A DNA stretch of 31,554 bases from JBFWYO01 sp050186335 (GTDB taxonomy: Bacteria; Pseudomonadota; Alphaproteobacteria; Bin65): contig JBFWYO010000060.1 in the NCBI GenBank assembly GCA_050186335.1, forward strand, positions 1-31,554. The letters are read 5' to 3'. Positions 16,225 through 23,659 of the stretch are shown one piece after another (position 1 is the first letter of the stretch; each line of letters opens with the position of its first letter). The notes beneath the pieces were generated by a model. That model did no database searches and was not told where the DNA came from. It was given only the letters and a program-made list of their open reading frames with translations. A program made the position numbers and the translations under genes.

Positions 16225-17586
16225 CTACTCCGCCGCCCGGGTTTGTTCGAGGCGAAACATGGATTCCATTTCACGCCGCAATTTTACCGCGAGCGCTTGC
16301 TGATCGATTTCGACATCCGTCCATTTGAGCGGCTGTCCGGCAGCGACGTTGTGCTTGAGTTTGACCTTGTGGGCGAGTCCGATGGGCAGGCCGCCGACGG
16401 CGAGCGAATCGCGTGCCGGCAGCAACTTGCCCCATACGGTTTGTCCGCCTTCGCCGTCCAGCAGCTCGCCGGCTTTAAGATCGCGCTTGGCGGTCGCGAC
16501 GACGTCGCCGCGGAAATCGGTCGGGGCGCCCGTCGGTTCGCGGCGCAGCACCGCGGACAGGACGGAAATGCCGAGTTCCAATCCGATCAGGTGGTACGGC
16601 TTGTACATGGCGGTGTAACGGCCGCTTTCGTCGGTGACCAATCCGTATTCCTTGAAACATCGCGCCACGTAGTCGCTGGCCGCCTCGAACGTCACATACA
16701 CGCCCCAGCGCAGATCGCGCTCGACCGGCGCACCGTCGCGGCGCAGCGACGAGACGACCTCGACCTGGCCGGCATGGTGCAAGGTTCCGCCGGCGCTTTT
16801 CGGCCGGCACACTTGCGCGAGCTCGTCGACGCCGGCGGGCGGAAAGACAAGCCCTTCAGGCGCCGGCGTCAGGCCGGTGGCATTCGCCACGGCGGCCATT
16901 TCGATGCCGGATTTGGTGCCGTCTAAAAACGAATTGAACATCTGGGCGTTGAAATCGCCCTGCGCCACCTGTTCGGGCGAGAACCCGTAATGGCCCCAGA
17001 CCGTTTCGGGCGTCGACTGGTGATAGACCGGCAGATACTTCGTACCTTTGCCGGCGGCGACGACGTCGAACCCGGCGCCGCGCGCCCAATCGACCAGCTC
17101 GCAGATCAACGCCGGCTGATCGCCGTAGGCAAGCGAATAGACGATATCCGATTGCGCCGCCTTGCGCGCCAGCAACGGCCCGCATAACGCATCGGCTTCG
17201 ACGTTGACCATGACGATGTGGCGGCCGTGCTGGCAGCAAAGCAATGCGTGCAGCACGCCGGCGGCCGGATCGCCGGTGGCGTCGATGATCACTTCGACGC
17301 CGGATTCCTGGATCAGTGCGACGCTGTCCTGCGTCAGGAACGTCGTCCGCCGGTTGCGCGCGTCGTAGAAATTCGTTGCCGCGAACTGCTCGTCGGTCCA
17401 GCCGGTACGGCGCAGACTTTGCTTCGCACGTTCGATGTTCAGATCGGCGATCGCGAGAATATGGAAGCCCGGCGTTCGGCGCGCCTGGGCCAAAAACATT
17501 GAGGCGAACTTGCCGGCGCCGATCAGCCCGATCCGGATCGGATTGTCGTTCAAGAGGCGCCGTTGCAGCAATGCGTAAAGATTCAT
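16225..17586 (-). CDS. SAF-domain NAD(P)-dependent oxidoreductase (homoserine dehydrogenase-like)
   Basis: A 453-aa protein with an N-terminal Rossmann fold (IRIGLIGAGKFASMF, about 17-31; strand end IADLN about 46-50), a catalytic middle part, and a C-terminal SAF domain (about 355-425, ending VKLKHNVAAGQPLKWTDVEI). This arrangement matches the group described as predicted homoserine dehydrogenases with a C-terminal SAF domain (COG4091 type), whose members act in sugar-acid and related catabolism; the true substrate here is unknown. It is sometimes mislabelled FlgA because of the SAF domain, which is not justified. It lies 77 nt after the dioxygenase gene and 3 nt before the SDR gene. Confidence 0.85.
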   Translation of the reverse strand: MNLYALLQRRLLNDNPIRIGLIGAGKFASMFLAQARRTPGFHILAIADLNIERAKQSLRRTGWTDEQFAATNFYDARNRRTTFLTQDSVALIQESGVEVIIDATGDPAAGVLHALLCCQHGRHIVMVNVEADALCGPLLARKAAQSDIVYSLAYGDQPALICELVDWARGAGFDVVAAGKGTKYLPVYHQSTPETVWGHYGFSPEQVAQGDFNAQMFNSFLDGTKSGIEMAAVANATGLTPAPEGLVFPPAGVDELAQVCRPKSAGGTLHHAGQVEVVSSLRRDGAPVERDLRWGVYVTFEAASDYVARCFKEYGLVTDESGRYTAMYKPYHLIGLELGISVLSAVLRREPTGAPTDFRGDVVATAKRDLKAGELLDGEGGQTVWGKLLPARDSLAVGGLPIGLAHKVKLKHNVAAGQPLKWTDVEIDQQALAVKLRREMESMFRLEQTRAAE

Positions 17587-17663
17587 TTCCGTCCTTCTCC
17601 GCGCCGCCTCGGCGCAATCCGATGCGGCGGGCTAACCGTCGCGTACTCGAAAGTACCGCCGGC

Positions 17664-18461
17664 CTACTCCGCCGCGTGCCGGCGTGCGGCGGCGAGCAGA
17701 CAGTCCTGCGGCCACATGTCGATCGGCGTGAAGTCGCGGTGGGCAATGTATTCCGGCCGCTTGAACCGGCGGATCGCATTCGAAACCGCGTTCACGCTGA
17801 CGTAAATGATCACTCGCCCCCACGGCGACATGTTCGGCGGGCTGCCGTGCACCAACGTGCCGTGAAAGAACAACACCGAGCCCGGCTTGCCCTTCATCGA
17901 AACGATGCCGCCTTGGTCGACTAATTTGGTGATCGTCTCGTTGTTGATGACCCACAGCGGATACGAGGTGGTGGTCAGATCGTGCTGCGCTTCGATGACG
18001 CCCTTTTTATGCGAGCGCGGAATGAACCACAGCGGCCCATTGAACTCATTGACCTCGTCGATCAGCACGGCGAGGTTCATCGCACGCGCTTCCGGCATAT
18101 CGTCGTCGTTCTTCCAGGTGCCGTAATCCTGGTGCCACTGCCAGACGTCGCCGTCGAACGCCGCCTTGCCGTTGATCTTGAACTGATGGATGTAGACTTT
18201 ATCGCGCAGCAGCTGCGCCGCCGGGCCGACGAAATTCGGGTGATGCACCAGCGCGCGGAACACGTCGTTGTAGGTGTGGCAGGCGAACGAGGTGCGCACC
18301 ACGTCGCCGGTCTTCTCGCGCACATTTTCCGGCCGCCGCTGCGCGAAGATCTGCGGTACCTCACGCTTCATGGCCGCGACTTCTTCCGGCGAAAATACGT
18401 CCGGCAGGAACAGATAGCCTTCCTCGTCGAACTGCTTGAGTTGGGCTTCGGTCAGCTGCAT
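17664..18461 (-). CDS. Phytanoyl-CoA dioxygenase (PhyH) family, ectoine-hydroxylase-like
   Basis: Fe(II)/2-oxoglutarate-dependent oxygenase of 265 aa. Iron ligands are H110 and D112 in WQWHQDYGTW and H205 in GTLVHGSPPN; R216, eleven residues on, is in the place of the 2-oxoglutarate-binding arginine. The WHQDYGTW segment is related to, but not identical with, the ectoine hydroxylase signature, and no ectABC genes are in the window, so ectoine is not claimed. The FFHGTLVHGSPPNMSPWGR stretch is typical of PhyH enzymes acting on small amino-acid-like or acyl substrates. It is first in the trio with the SAF oxidoreductase and SDR genes. It starts 160 nt after aqpS ends, so it could also be read from the arsenic operon. 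Confidence 0.9.
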   Translation of the reverse strand: MQLTEAQLKQFDEEGYLFLPDVFSPEEVAAMKREVPQIFAQRRPENVREKTGDVVRTSFACHTYNDVFRALVHHPNFVGPAAQLLRDKVYIHQFKINGKAAFDGDVWQWHQDYGTWKNDDDMPEARAMNLAVLIDEVNEFNGPLWFIPRSHKKGVIEAQHDLTTTSYPLWVINNETITKLVDQGGIVSMKGKPGSVLFFHGTLVHGSPPNMSPWGRVIIYVSVNAVSNAIRRFKRPEYIAHRDFTPIDMWPQDCLLAAARRHAAE

Positions 18462-18620
18462 GGCGGCGAACTCCGTGGCGCTACTTCCAGGGTTTGACGT
18501 TGTTCACGGCAGTATGCCCCAGCGCCGGAGCGAATCAAAACCGCCATCGAAATCCGCGGCGGCGGGGCGCCACGCGGTGTCTCGGGCGGTTGCCATCTCC
18601 CGCCAACTGATTGAATTGGC

Positions 18621-19307
18621 TTATTTTTCGGTGGCCCGACCCGGCGGCGGCGGCGATCCTGGCAGCAGGAATGACGTCAGACCCAGCGCCAGCACGGCGC
18701 CGGCGATCTGCCCGGCCAGATAGCCGGGGATACCGCCGGGCGCGATACCGGCAAAACTGTCGGTCAACGCGCGCGCCAGCGTCACGGCCGGATTGGCGAA
18801 CGAAGTTGAAGAGGTGAACCAATAAGCGCCGACGATATAGAACGCGATCGCGGCCGGTAGGGCATTCGGCTTGCGCTCGGTGCCGATCAGGATCAGCAGC
18901 AGCAAACCGAAGACAGCGACGGCTTCGCCGAGCGCCACACCTAAGCCAAGCCGCGCTTTCGCCGAAACCTGCAGGATCGGCAGCTCGAACATCGCATGCG
19001 CCAGCCACACGCCGAGGACGGCGCCGACGAATTGTGCGACCAAATACGGCATGACGCTGCGACGATGCACGTGGCCGCGCCACGCCAGTGCGATCGTCAC
19101 CAACGGATTGAAATGCGCACCGGATATCGACCCGAACGTCACGATGAGCGCAAGCAAGGCGCCACCCGTGGCGATTGCGTTTGCCAGCAGCGCCAGCCCG
19201 GCGCTGCCGCCCGCAAGCCGTTCGGCCATGATGCCGGAACCCACAACCGCCGCCAGCAGCAGCGCGGTGCCGATCAGTTCGGCCGCACAATGACGTATTA
19301 GGTTCAT
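18621..19307 (-). CDS. aqpS: Aquaporin family metalloid channel (AqpS-type)
   Basis: A 228-aa MIP channel with six membrane helices and two pore half-helices. The first box is NPL (67-69, GAHFNPLVT) instead of NPA; the second is canonical NPA (172-174, SFANPAVT). The residue after the second NPA is Val, where ordinary aquaporins have the pore-lining Arg, as in AqpS-type channels from rhizobial arsenic operons. Such channels let As(III), and in AqpS methylated arsenicals, flow out of the cell. It is the last gene of arsR-arsI-arsC-aqpS, 7 nt after arsC, and replaces the ArsB or Acr3 efflux pump usual in ars operons. Confidence 0.93.
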   Translation of the reverse strand: MNLIRHCAAELIGTALLLAAVVGSGIMAERLAGGSAGLALLANAIATGGALLALIVTFGSISGAHFNPLVTIALAWRGHVHRRSVMPYLVAQFVGAVLGVWLAHAMFELPILQVSAKARLGLGVALGEAVAVFGLLLLILIGTERKPNALPAAIAFYIVGAYWFTSSTSFANPAVTLARALTDSFAGIAPGGIPGYLAGQIAGAVLALGLTSFLLPGSPPPPGRATEK

Positions 19308-19314
19308 GGACGAT

Positions 19315-19815
19315 TCAACCGTCGATCCGCCCGATGTCGTCGAGCCGCCGTTGCAGCATCGGTCGGTCGAGCGCGTCGGTCTTTAGGCCGACGAACAATT
19401 GGACGCGGCGCTGCAATTGCTGGAATGCGCGCTTGAACGCGGCGCGACGCTGCTCGTCGCTGCCGGTCGCCGCGGCCGGATCGGGAATGCCCCAGTGCGC
19501 GCTCATCGGTTGGCCCGGCCAGATCGGACACGCTTCGCCGGCAGCGTTGTCGCAGACGGTAATGATGAAATCGAGCGCGGGCGCGCCGGGTTTGGCGAAT
19601 TCTTCCCAGCTTTTCGAGCGCAGCGTCGAGGTCGGATACAACTCGCGCATGAGAAGTTCGCGGGCCAGGGGATGCACGACACCTTTGGGTTGGCTGCCCG
19701 CACTGTAAGCGCGGAAGCGTCCAGCGCCGTCGCGATTCAGCAGCGATTCGGCGAGAATGCTGCGCGCCGAATTGCCCGTGCACAGGAACAGCACGTTGTA
19801 AATTTTATCAGCCAC
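19315..19815 (-). CDS. arsC: Arsenate reductase, low-molecular-weight phosphatase type
   Basis: Reduces arsenate to arsenite using a cysteine cascade. The 166 aa show the phosphatase-type loop CTGNSARS with nucleophile C12 and R18, the resolving cysteines C88 (ITVCDNAAGEAC) and C96, and the PDP motif with general acid D111. This is the family of the pI258 and Synechocystis enzymes, not the glutaredoxin-fold E. coli ArsC. Length is longer than the ~130 aa of the pI258 type, because of an extended C-terminal helix region (about 120-166, RRAAFKRAFQQLQRRVQLF). Whether thioredoxin or glutathione/glutaredoxin recycles it cannot be told. It follows arsI by 12 nt. Confidence 0.95.
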   Translation of the reverse strand: MADKIYNVLFLCTGNSARSILAESLLNRDGAGRFRAYSAGSQPKGVVHPLARELLMRELYPTSTLRSKSWEEFAKPGAPALDFIITVCDNAAGEACPIWPGQPMSAHWGIPDPAAATGSDEQRRAAFKRAFQQLQRRVQLFVGLKTDALDRPMLQRRLDDIGRIDG

Positions 19816-19827
19816 GGGTACGCCGAT

Positions 19828-20328
19828 TCAGCAGCAGGCGGCTTTGGCTTTTGCGGCCGGCGCGGCTGCCTTCGACGGGCCGCAACACGCGGCTTGGCTC
19901 GCCGGTATCGGCTGCCCCGTTTCGGCCCTGGCTTCGATCTTCGGCGTCGTATCGCCGTAGACCGTGCTTTCGCCGGTGGTCAGGAACGTCTCCCACGATA
20001 TGCCTTGCGGATCGGCGATCCAGTTCTTTTCCGATTTCGCGTAGCAACAGGTCGTCTCGCCTTGCTCGAGGATTGCGCCGCCGGCCTGGCGTAGGCGCGT
20101 GTAGACATCGGCCAGTTCGCCTTTGTCCTCGACCTGTATACCCAGGTGATCGACGCCCGAGACCACACCCGCGCGCGTCGAGATCGCGAAGTTGACGCGC
20201 GGATCGTCGAGCATCCACTTGGCGTAGTCGGGCTTCACCACGGCGGGCTCGGCCGCGAACAGCGAGGAATAGAAACGGATCGACTGGTCGAGATTTTCGA
20301 CGGCCATGTGCACATGAAAGCGTTTCAT
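19828..20328 (-). CDS. arsI: ArsI/CadI-type C-As lyase, VOC superfamily
   Basis: Vicinal-oxygen-chelate dioxygenase of 166 aa. ArsI enzymes cleave the carbon-arsenic bond of trivalent organoarsenicals such as MAs(III). Candidate iron ligands are H5 (or H7) in MKRFHVHMAVENL, H61 in GVDHLGIQV and E113 in ISWETF; the arsenic-binding vicinal pair is C94-C95 (GETTCCYAK). The C-terminus holds two further cysteine pairs, C148-C149 and C165-C166, in an Ala/Lys-rich tail. CadI homologues lacking lyase activity are the alternative; the conserved Cys pair and the ars context favour ArsI. The start was chosen at the ATG that overlaps the arsR stop as ATGA; the longer frame upstream lies inside arsR. Confidence 0.9.
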   Translation of the reverse strand: MKRFHVHMAVENLDQSIRFYSSLFAAEPAVVKPDYAKWMLDDPRVNFAISTRAGVVSGVDHLGIQVEDKGELADVYTRLRQAGGAILEQGETTCCYAKSEKNWIADPQGISWETFLTTGESTVYGDTTPKIEARAETGQPIPASQAACCGPSKAAAPAAKAKAACC

Positions 20329-20687
20329 TGTCTGGATGCTCCTTTGCGTTTGGCGAGTTTGTCTGCTGCCGGCGCGCAGACCGGCATGGCGCACGCGGCC
20401 GGATCGCCGGCGCAGCAATTTTCGGTCAGATAGCCCATCAGCGCATTCATACCGTCGTAATCGGCGGCGTAGTGCAGCCTGCGCCCGTCGCGCCGGACGC
20501 CGATCAACCCGGCCTGCTTCAACTGAGCCAGGTGGAACGACAGGGTTGGCGACGGTAGGCGCAATCGTTCGGCGATGTCGCCCGCCGACAGGCCGGCCGC
20601 CCCCGCCTGCACCAGCAGGCGGAACACGTCGAGCCGGTGATCTTGGGCGAGGGCCGAAAGCGCGGCGATGGCATTACTCTTTTCCAT
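20325..20687 (-). CDS. arsR: ArsR family arsenic-responsive repressor
   Basis: A 120-aa winged-helix repressor. Start chosen at MEKSNAIAALSAL, because a promoter and operator lie immediately upstream and an earlier start (20798) would put them inside the gene. The HTH is SAGDIAERLRLPSPTLSFHLAQLKQAGLI (about 34-62), followed by the wing VRRDGRRLHY. Helix 3 lacks the E. coli ELCVCDL metal site; instead a cysteine cluster follows the last helix: C91, C92, C99 and C104. This resembles the C-terminal As(III) site of Acidithiobacillus ferrooxidans ArsR (C95/C96/C102). Release from DNA on binding As(III) is inferred. Its stop overlaps the arsI start. Confidence 0.95.
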   Translation of the reverse strand: MEKSNAIAALSALAQDHRLDVFRLLVQAGAAGLSAGDIAERLRLPSPTLSFHLAQLKQAGLIGVRRDGRRLHYAADYDGMNALMGYLTENCCAGDPAACAMPVCAPAADKLAKRKGASRQ

Positions 20688-20723
20688 ATTTCCAAATCTA
20701 TGGAAATATATGGCCGGAGTCAA
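20685..20723 (-). promoter_or_regulatory. arsR promoter with palindromic operator
   Basis: Read on the minus strand, -35 TTGACT (20723-20718) and -10 TAGATT (20700-20695) are 17 nt apart. The -10 box is the exact centre of a perfect 9-bp inverted repeat, ATATTTCCA-N6-TGGAAATAT (20709-20686), which runs into the arsR ATG (20687-20685). A repressor on this site would block the -10, a layout typical of ArsR autorepression. The predicted start of transcription (about 20688) is within one or two bases of the ATG, so the arsR mRNA should be leaderless or nearly so; only a weak GGAA precedes the start codon. Box and repeat are seen; binding is inferred. Confidence 0.8.
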
Positions 20724-20748
20724 GTATGCCGGTCGAAAATATTGACTC
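20717..20748. repeat. Inverted repeat upstream of arsR promoter
   Basis: GAGTCAA (20717-20723) and TTGACTC (20742-20748) form perfect 7-bp arms 18 nt apart. The left arm contains the arsR -35 box on the minus strand. The right arm looks like a -35 box facing the other way, but no -10 or gene follows it. It may be a second regulator site or chance. Confidence 0.45.
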
Positions 20749-20789
20749 GTCGCAGCTTGCTTTAGTGCCCGCCGCCGCCTGATTTCTAG

Positions 20790-20808
20790 ATCGTCCAAGC
20801 AGGACGAT
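20790..20808. repeat. Perfect hairpin between arsA and arsR
   Basis: ATCGTCC (20790-20796) and GGACGAT (20802-20808) can pair over 7 bp with a 5-nt loop, 26 nt beyond the arsA stop. It could end or stabilise the arsA transcript. No T-run follows on the minus strand, so it is not a standard intrinsic terminator. Confidence 0.4.
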
Positions 20809-20834
20809 ATTGAAGATTCCTAGACGTCCAACGC

Positions 20835-22598
20835 TCAGGACAGTTTGCGAAGTTCCTCTACTCCAACCGGTGGACTGGCGCGCCATGGGAGCGCATAGGC
20901 TCTTTTAGAGAGGCCATGAAGTACGCGCGCTATCTGCGCTCGCTCCATGTTTAGCCTCGAACTCAGCAATGGGTCGCGCGTTCCGCTGGCGGCAAGGCTT
21001 TTATTAATGACCCATCCATAGGGCTCTATTTTGGCGCGGCGCAGATCTTCTTGAAGCGCCGCAGCCTCCGAAACCGGTGTCGTTTCCGGCAAAGTTACAA
21101 GAAGCACATGAGTATAGTTTGGATCCTGCAAGCGCATCAACGGCGTCACAATACGTGCTTGGCCGCCCGGGTCCATATGCCGGGTCATCTGTCGATGATA
21201 AGCGCCGGTCGCGTCGAGCAGAAGCAGCGTATGGCCGGTCGGCGCCGTGTCGAGCACGACGAAAGCGCTGCGCGCTTTCGCCACGACGCGGGAAAAGGCA
21301 TTGAATACGGCAACCTCCTCAGTACATGGAGAGGCTAGATCCTCCCGCAACAGCGCTCTGCCCTGCTCGTCAAGATCGCGACCCCGCGTGGACATGATCC
21401 TTTCGATATAGCGTTCGGTCTCTTTCACGGGATCGATACGATCGACCGTGAGGCCGGCCATCGACCCATCGACGACGAAGGATACATGAGCGGCCGGATC
21501 GGTGGTGCTGAGATGCACCGCAAGGCCGCGCTTTGCCAGGCCGACCGCGACGGCTGCCGCGACCGTAGTTTTGCCGACTCCACCCTTACCCATCACCATG
21601 ATGAGACCGCGCTTGGCGGCCGCAAATTCATCGACGAGACGATCAAGTCCTGGCAATGGCACTACCTCGGCATCTTCCCTTGACGAAGCAAGAACGGGAC
21701 GAATGCCGGCGGATAGGAGTGCGCGCAATGCCTCAGTTCCGACCATGTCGAAGCCAAGCAGCGGCACTTCATCCCTTGGCAGCTTCGCAAGTGCCGGATG
21801 CATCGCGTTAAGCGCCTGCTCTTGGTCTCGCTCGATTGCGACTGCAACCTCGTCATTCGAGTCACTCGCATGAAAGCGTCCATTGATCGCGAGAACCTGG
21901 TTGGTCAGGCCTAGCGCTTTAAGTTCCTCCGAGGTCCTCCCGGCCTCACGGATCGCACCTCTGTCCGCGCGGGTCACGAGTACAATTGTCGTTCGGCCGG
22001 TATCGCCCAATGCATCCAGCCCTTCACGGAAGCGATCCTCGCGCATTTTGAGGCCGGAATGCGGGCCGAGGCAGGATGCCCCCCTGTCGTTGCCCTCGAG
22101 AAAGCCTGTCCATGCTTTTGGCAGACTCAACAATCGCAGTGTGTGCCCGGTCGGAGCGGTATCGAAGACAACGTGCTGGAACCCGGTAATATCGCCGGCA
22201 AGAATCCCGACAAATTCATCAAAAGCGGCAATCTCCGTCGTGCAAGCACCGGATAGTTGCTCGCGCACAGTCGAACGTTCCTCGGGTGTTGCCGTCGGAT
22301 CGAGCTGATCAAGAACACGTCTGCGATAGCTTTCGGCGGCCATTTCCGGGTCGATATTCAGCGCTGAAAGCCCAGGGACATTCGGCACCGGGGTGGGAGT
22401 ACTGGATAGGCAGACGCCGAGCATCTCGTCGAGATTGGAGGCGGGATCAGTGCTTACCAGAAGCACGCTGCGACCTTGGTCGGCGAGGCCGATGGCGGTA
22501 GCGCATGCTAATGATGTCTTTCCGACGCCACCCTTGCCGGTGAAAAACAAATACGGCGTCGGCGCATCCAGAGCGTGAAATTTGCGCATAGCTTCCAT
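20835..22598 (-). CDS. arsA: Arsenical pump-driving ATPase ArsA, two-domain
   Basis: A 587-aa tandem ATPase. The N-half (about 12-310) and C-half (about 328-587) each have a deviant Walker A, GKGGVGKT (21-28 and 337-344), and the DTAPTGHTLRLLSLP / DTAPTGHTLLLLD signature. The cysteines that bind As(III)/Sb(III) in E. coli ArsA (C113, C172, C422) have counterparts C119, C176 and C425. Known role: energises ArsB, receiving arsenite from ArsD. Neither ArsB nor ArsD is in the window. The ATG at 22598 has a weak ribosome-binding site; the ATG three codons on has GGAA close before it. GC content looks lower than in the neighbours, suggesting separate acquisition. It lies upstream of arsR and is not in its operon. 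Confidence 0.95.
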   Translation of the reverse strand: MEAMRKFHALDAPTPYLFFTGKGGVGKTSLACATAIGLADQGRSVLLVSTDPASNLDEMLGVCLSSTPTPVPNVPGLSALNIDPEMAAESYRRRVLDQLDPTATPEERSTVREQLSGACTTEIAAFDEFVGILAGDITGFQHVVFDTAPTGHTLRLLSLPKAWTGFLEGNDRGASCLGPHSGLKMREDRFREGLDALGDTGRTTIVLVTRADRGAIREAGRTSEELKALGLTNQVLAINGRFHASDSNDEVAVAIERDQEQALNAMHPALAKLPRDEVPLLGFDMVGTEALRALLSAGIRPVLASSREDAEVVPLPGLDRLVDEFAAAKRGLIMVMGKGGVGKTTVAAAVAVGLAKRGLAVHLSTTDPAAHVSFVVDGSMAGLTVDRIDPVKETERYIERIMSTRGRDLDEQGRALLREDLASPCTEEVAVFNAFSRVVAKARSAFVVLDTAPTGHTLLLLDATGAYHRQMTRHMDPGGQARIVTPLMRLQDPNYTHVLLVTLPETTPVSEAAALQEDLRRAKIEPYGWVINKSLAASGTRDPLLSSRLNMERAQIARVLHGLSKRAYALPWRASPPVGVEELRKLS

Positions 22599-22617
22599 CT
22601 GGTAGACGGGAAAATCA

Positions 22618-22626
22618 ATAATAGCA
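22618..22626 (-). promoter_or_regulatory. Candidate extended -10 of arsA
   Basis: On the minus strand TGC-TATTAT is an extended -10 (TGN plus a 5/6 match to TATAAT) about 20 nt before the arsA ATG. No good -35 lies at the usual distance, as expected for extended -10 promoters. The 22599-22793 stretch otherwise shows no gene and separates arsA from sdhB. Predicted leader is only 10-20 nt. Confidence 0.4.
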
Positions 22627-22793
22627 CAGCAGACAATGTTGCCGGCCGTCGCTCAAATTTGCAGGACTATTCCGCAGCGAGCGCACCCGTCGCCCGGCCC
22701 GCAGTCAGGAGTCGTCTTCCGGCGTTCGATTCACCGGCACGCTTGCTAAGCCTGACGAAACATATGTGAACAAAACGCCGGCTCGGCGCGCCG

Positions 22794-23570
22794 CTACCGC
22801 CGCGCCACCATCAGTTTCTTGATCTCGGCGATGGCTTTGGCCGGATTGAGACTCTTCGGGCACGTCTTCGTGCAGTTCATGATCGTGTGGCAGCGATACA
22901 GGCGGAACGGGTCTTCGAGTGCGTCCAAACGCTCGCCGGTCGCCTCGTCGCGCGAATCGGCGATCCAGCGATAGGCCTGCAGGAGGACCGCCGGGCCCAA
23001 ATAACGATCGCCGTTCCACCAATAGGACGGGCACGAGGTGGTGCAGCAAAAACACAGAATGCATTCCCACAGACCGTCCAGCTTGGCGCGGTCTTCCGGT
23101 GACTGCAGGCGTTCGCGTTCGGCCGCCGGCGATTCGGTTTTCAGCCATGGCTCGACCGAGGCCAATTGCGCGTAGGCGCCGTTGAGATCCGGCACCAGAT
23201 CCTTGACCACTTCCATGTGCGGCAGCGGATAGACACGCACTTCGTCCTTCATATCCGCACAGTATTTTGTGCACGCCAGCGTATTCGTGCCGTCGATGTT
23301 CATGGCGCATGAGCCGCACACGCCTTCGCGGCACGAGCGGCGGAAGGTCAGCGTCGCGTCGATCTCGTTCTTGATCTTGATCAGCGCGTCCAAAACCATC
23401 GGGCCGCAGGTCGACATGTCGACATCGTAGGTATCGATGCGTGGGTTGGCCTCGGTGTCCGGGTCCCAGCGATAGATGCGAAAGCGCTTGTAGTTCTTGG
23501 TCCCTTCGGGGGCGGGAAAATGCTTGCCCTCTTCGACGCGGGAGTTTCTCGGAAGATTGAATTCGGCCAT
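22794..23570 (-). CDS. sdhB: Succinate dehydrogenase iron-sulfur subunit
   Basis: Carries electrons from FAD in SdhA to ubiquinone in the membrane part of complex II. The 258-aa protein has all three cluster sets: [2Fe-2S] C80, C85, C88 and C100 (RRSCREGVCGSCAMNIDG...LAC); [4Fe-4S] C170, C173, C176 and C237; [3Fe-4S] C180, C227 and C233. Every spacing from C170 onward equals that of E. coli SdhB shifted by 21. It follows sdhA after 89 nt, a gap without a gene. Its end is followed by the 195-bp region before arsA. Confidence 0.97.
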   Translation of the reverse strand: MAEFNLPRNSRVEEGKHFPAPEGTKNYKRFRIYRWDPDTEANPRIDTYDVDMSTCGPMVLDALIKIKNEIDATLTFRRSCREGVCGSCAMNIDGTNTLACTKYCADMKDEVRVYPLPHMEVVKDLVPDLNGAYAQLASVEPWLKTESPAAERERLQSPEDRAKLDGLWECILCFCCTTSCPSYWWNGDRYLGPAVLLQAYRWIADSRDEATGERLDALEDPFRLYRCHTIMNCTKTCPKSLNPAKAIAEIKKLMVARR

Positions 23571-23659
23571 GGTCTCGGTTCCGTTGGTCCAATTAGTCCG
23601 GCTTTGATTGCCGGCGGAATATCATCGGCATCTGGCGTTCGATTTTGGCTTCGTCAGCG

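Noticed and set aside
17664..18461. Ectoine hydroxylase EctD
   Set aside because: The iron-binding segment differs from the EctD signature and no ectABC genes are present.
20742..20770. Plus-strand promoter with TTGACT opposite arsR
   Set aside because: No -10 box at 16-18 nt and no plus-strand gene follows.
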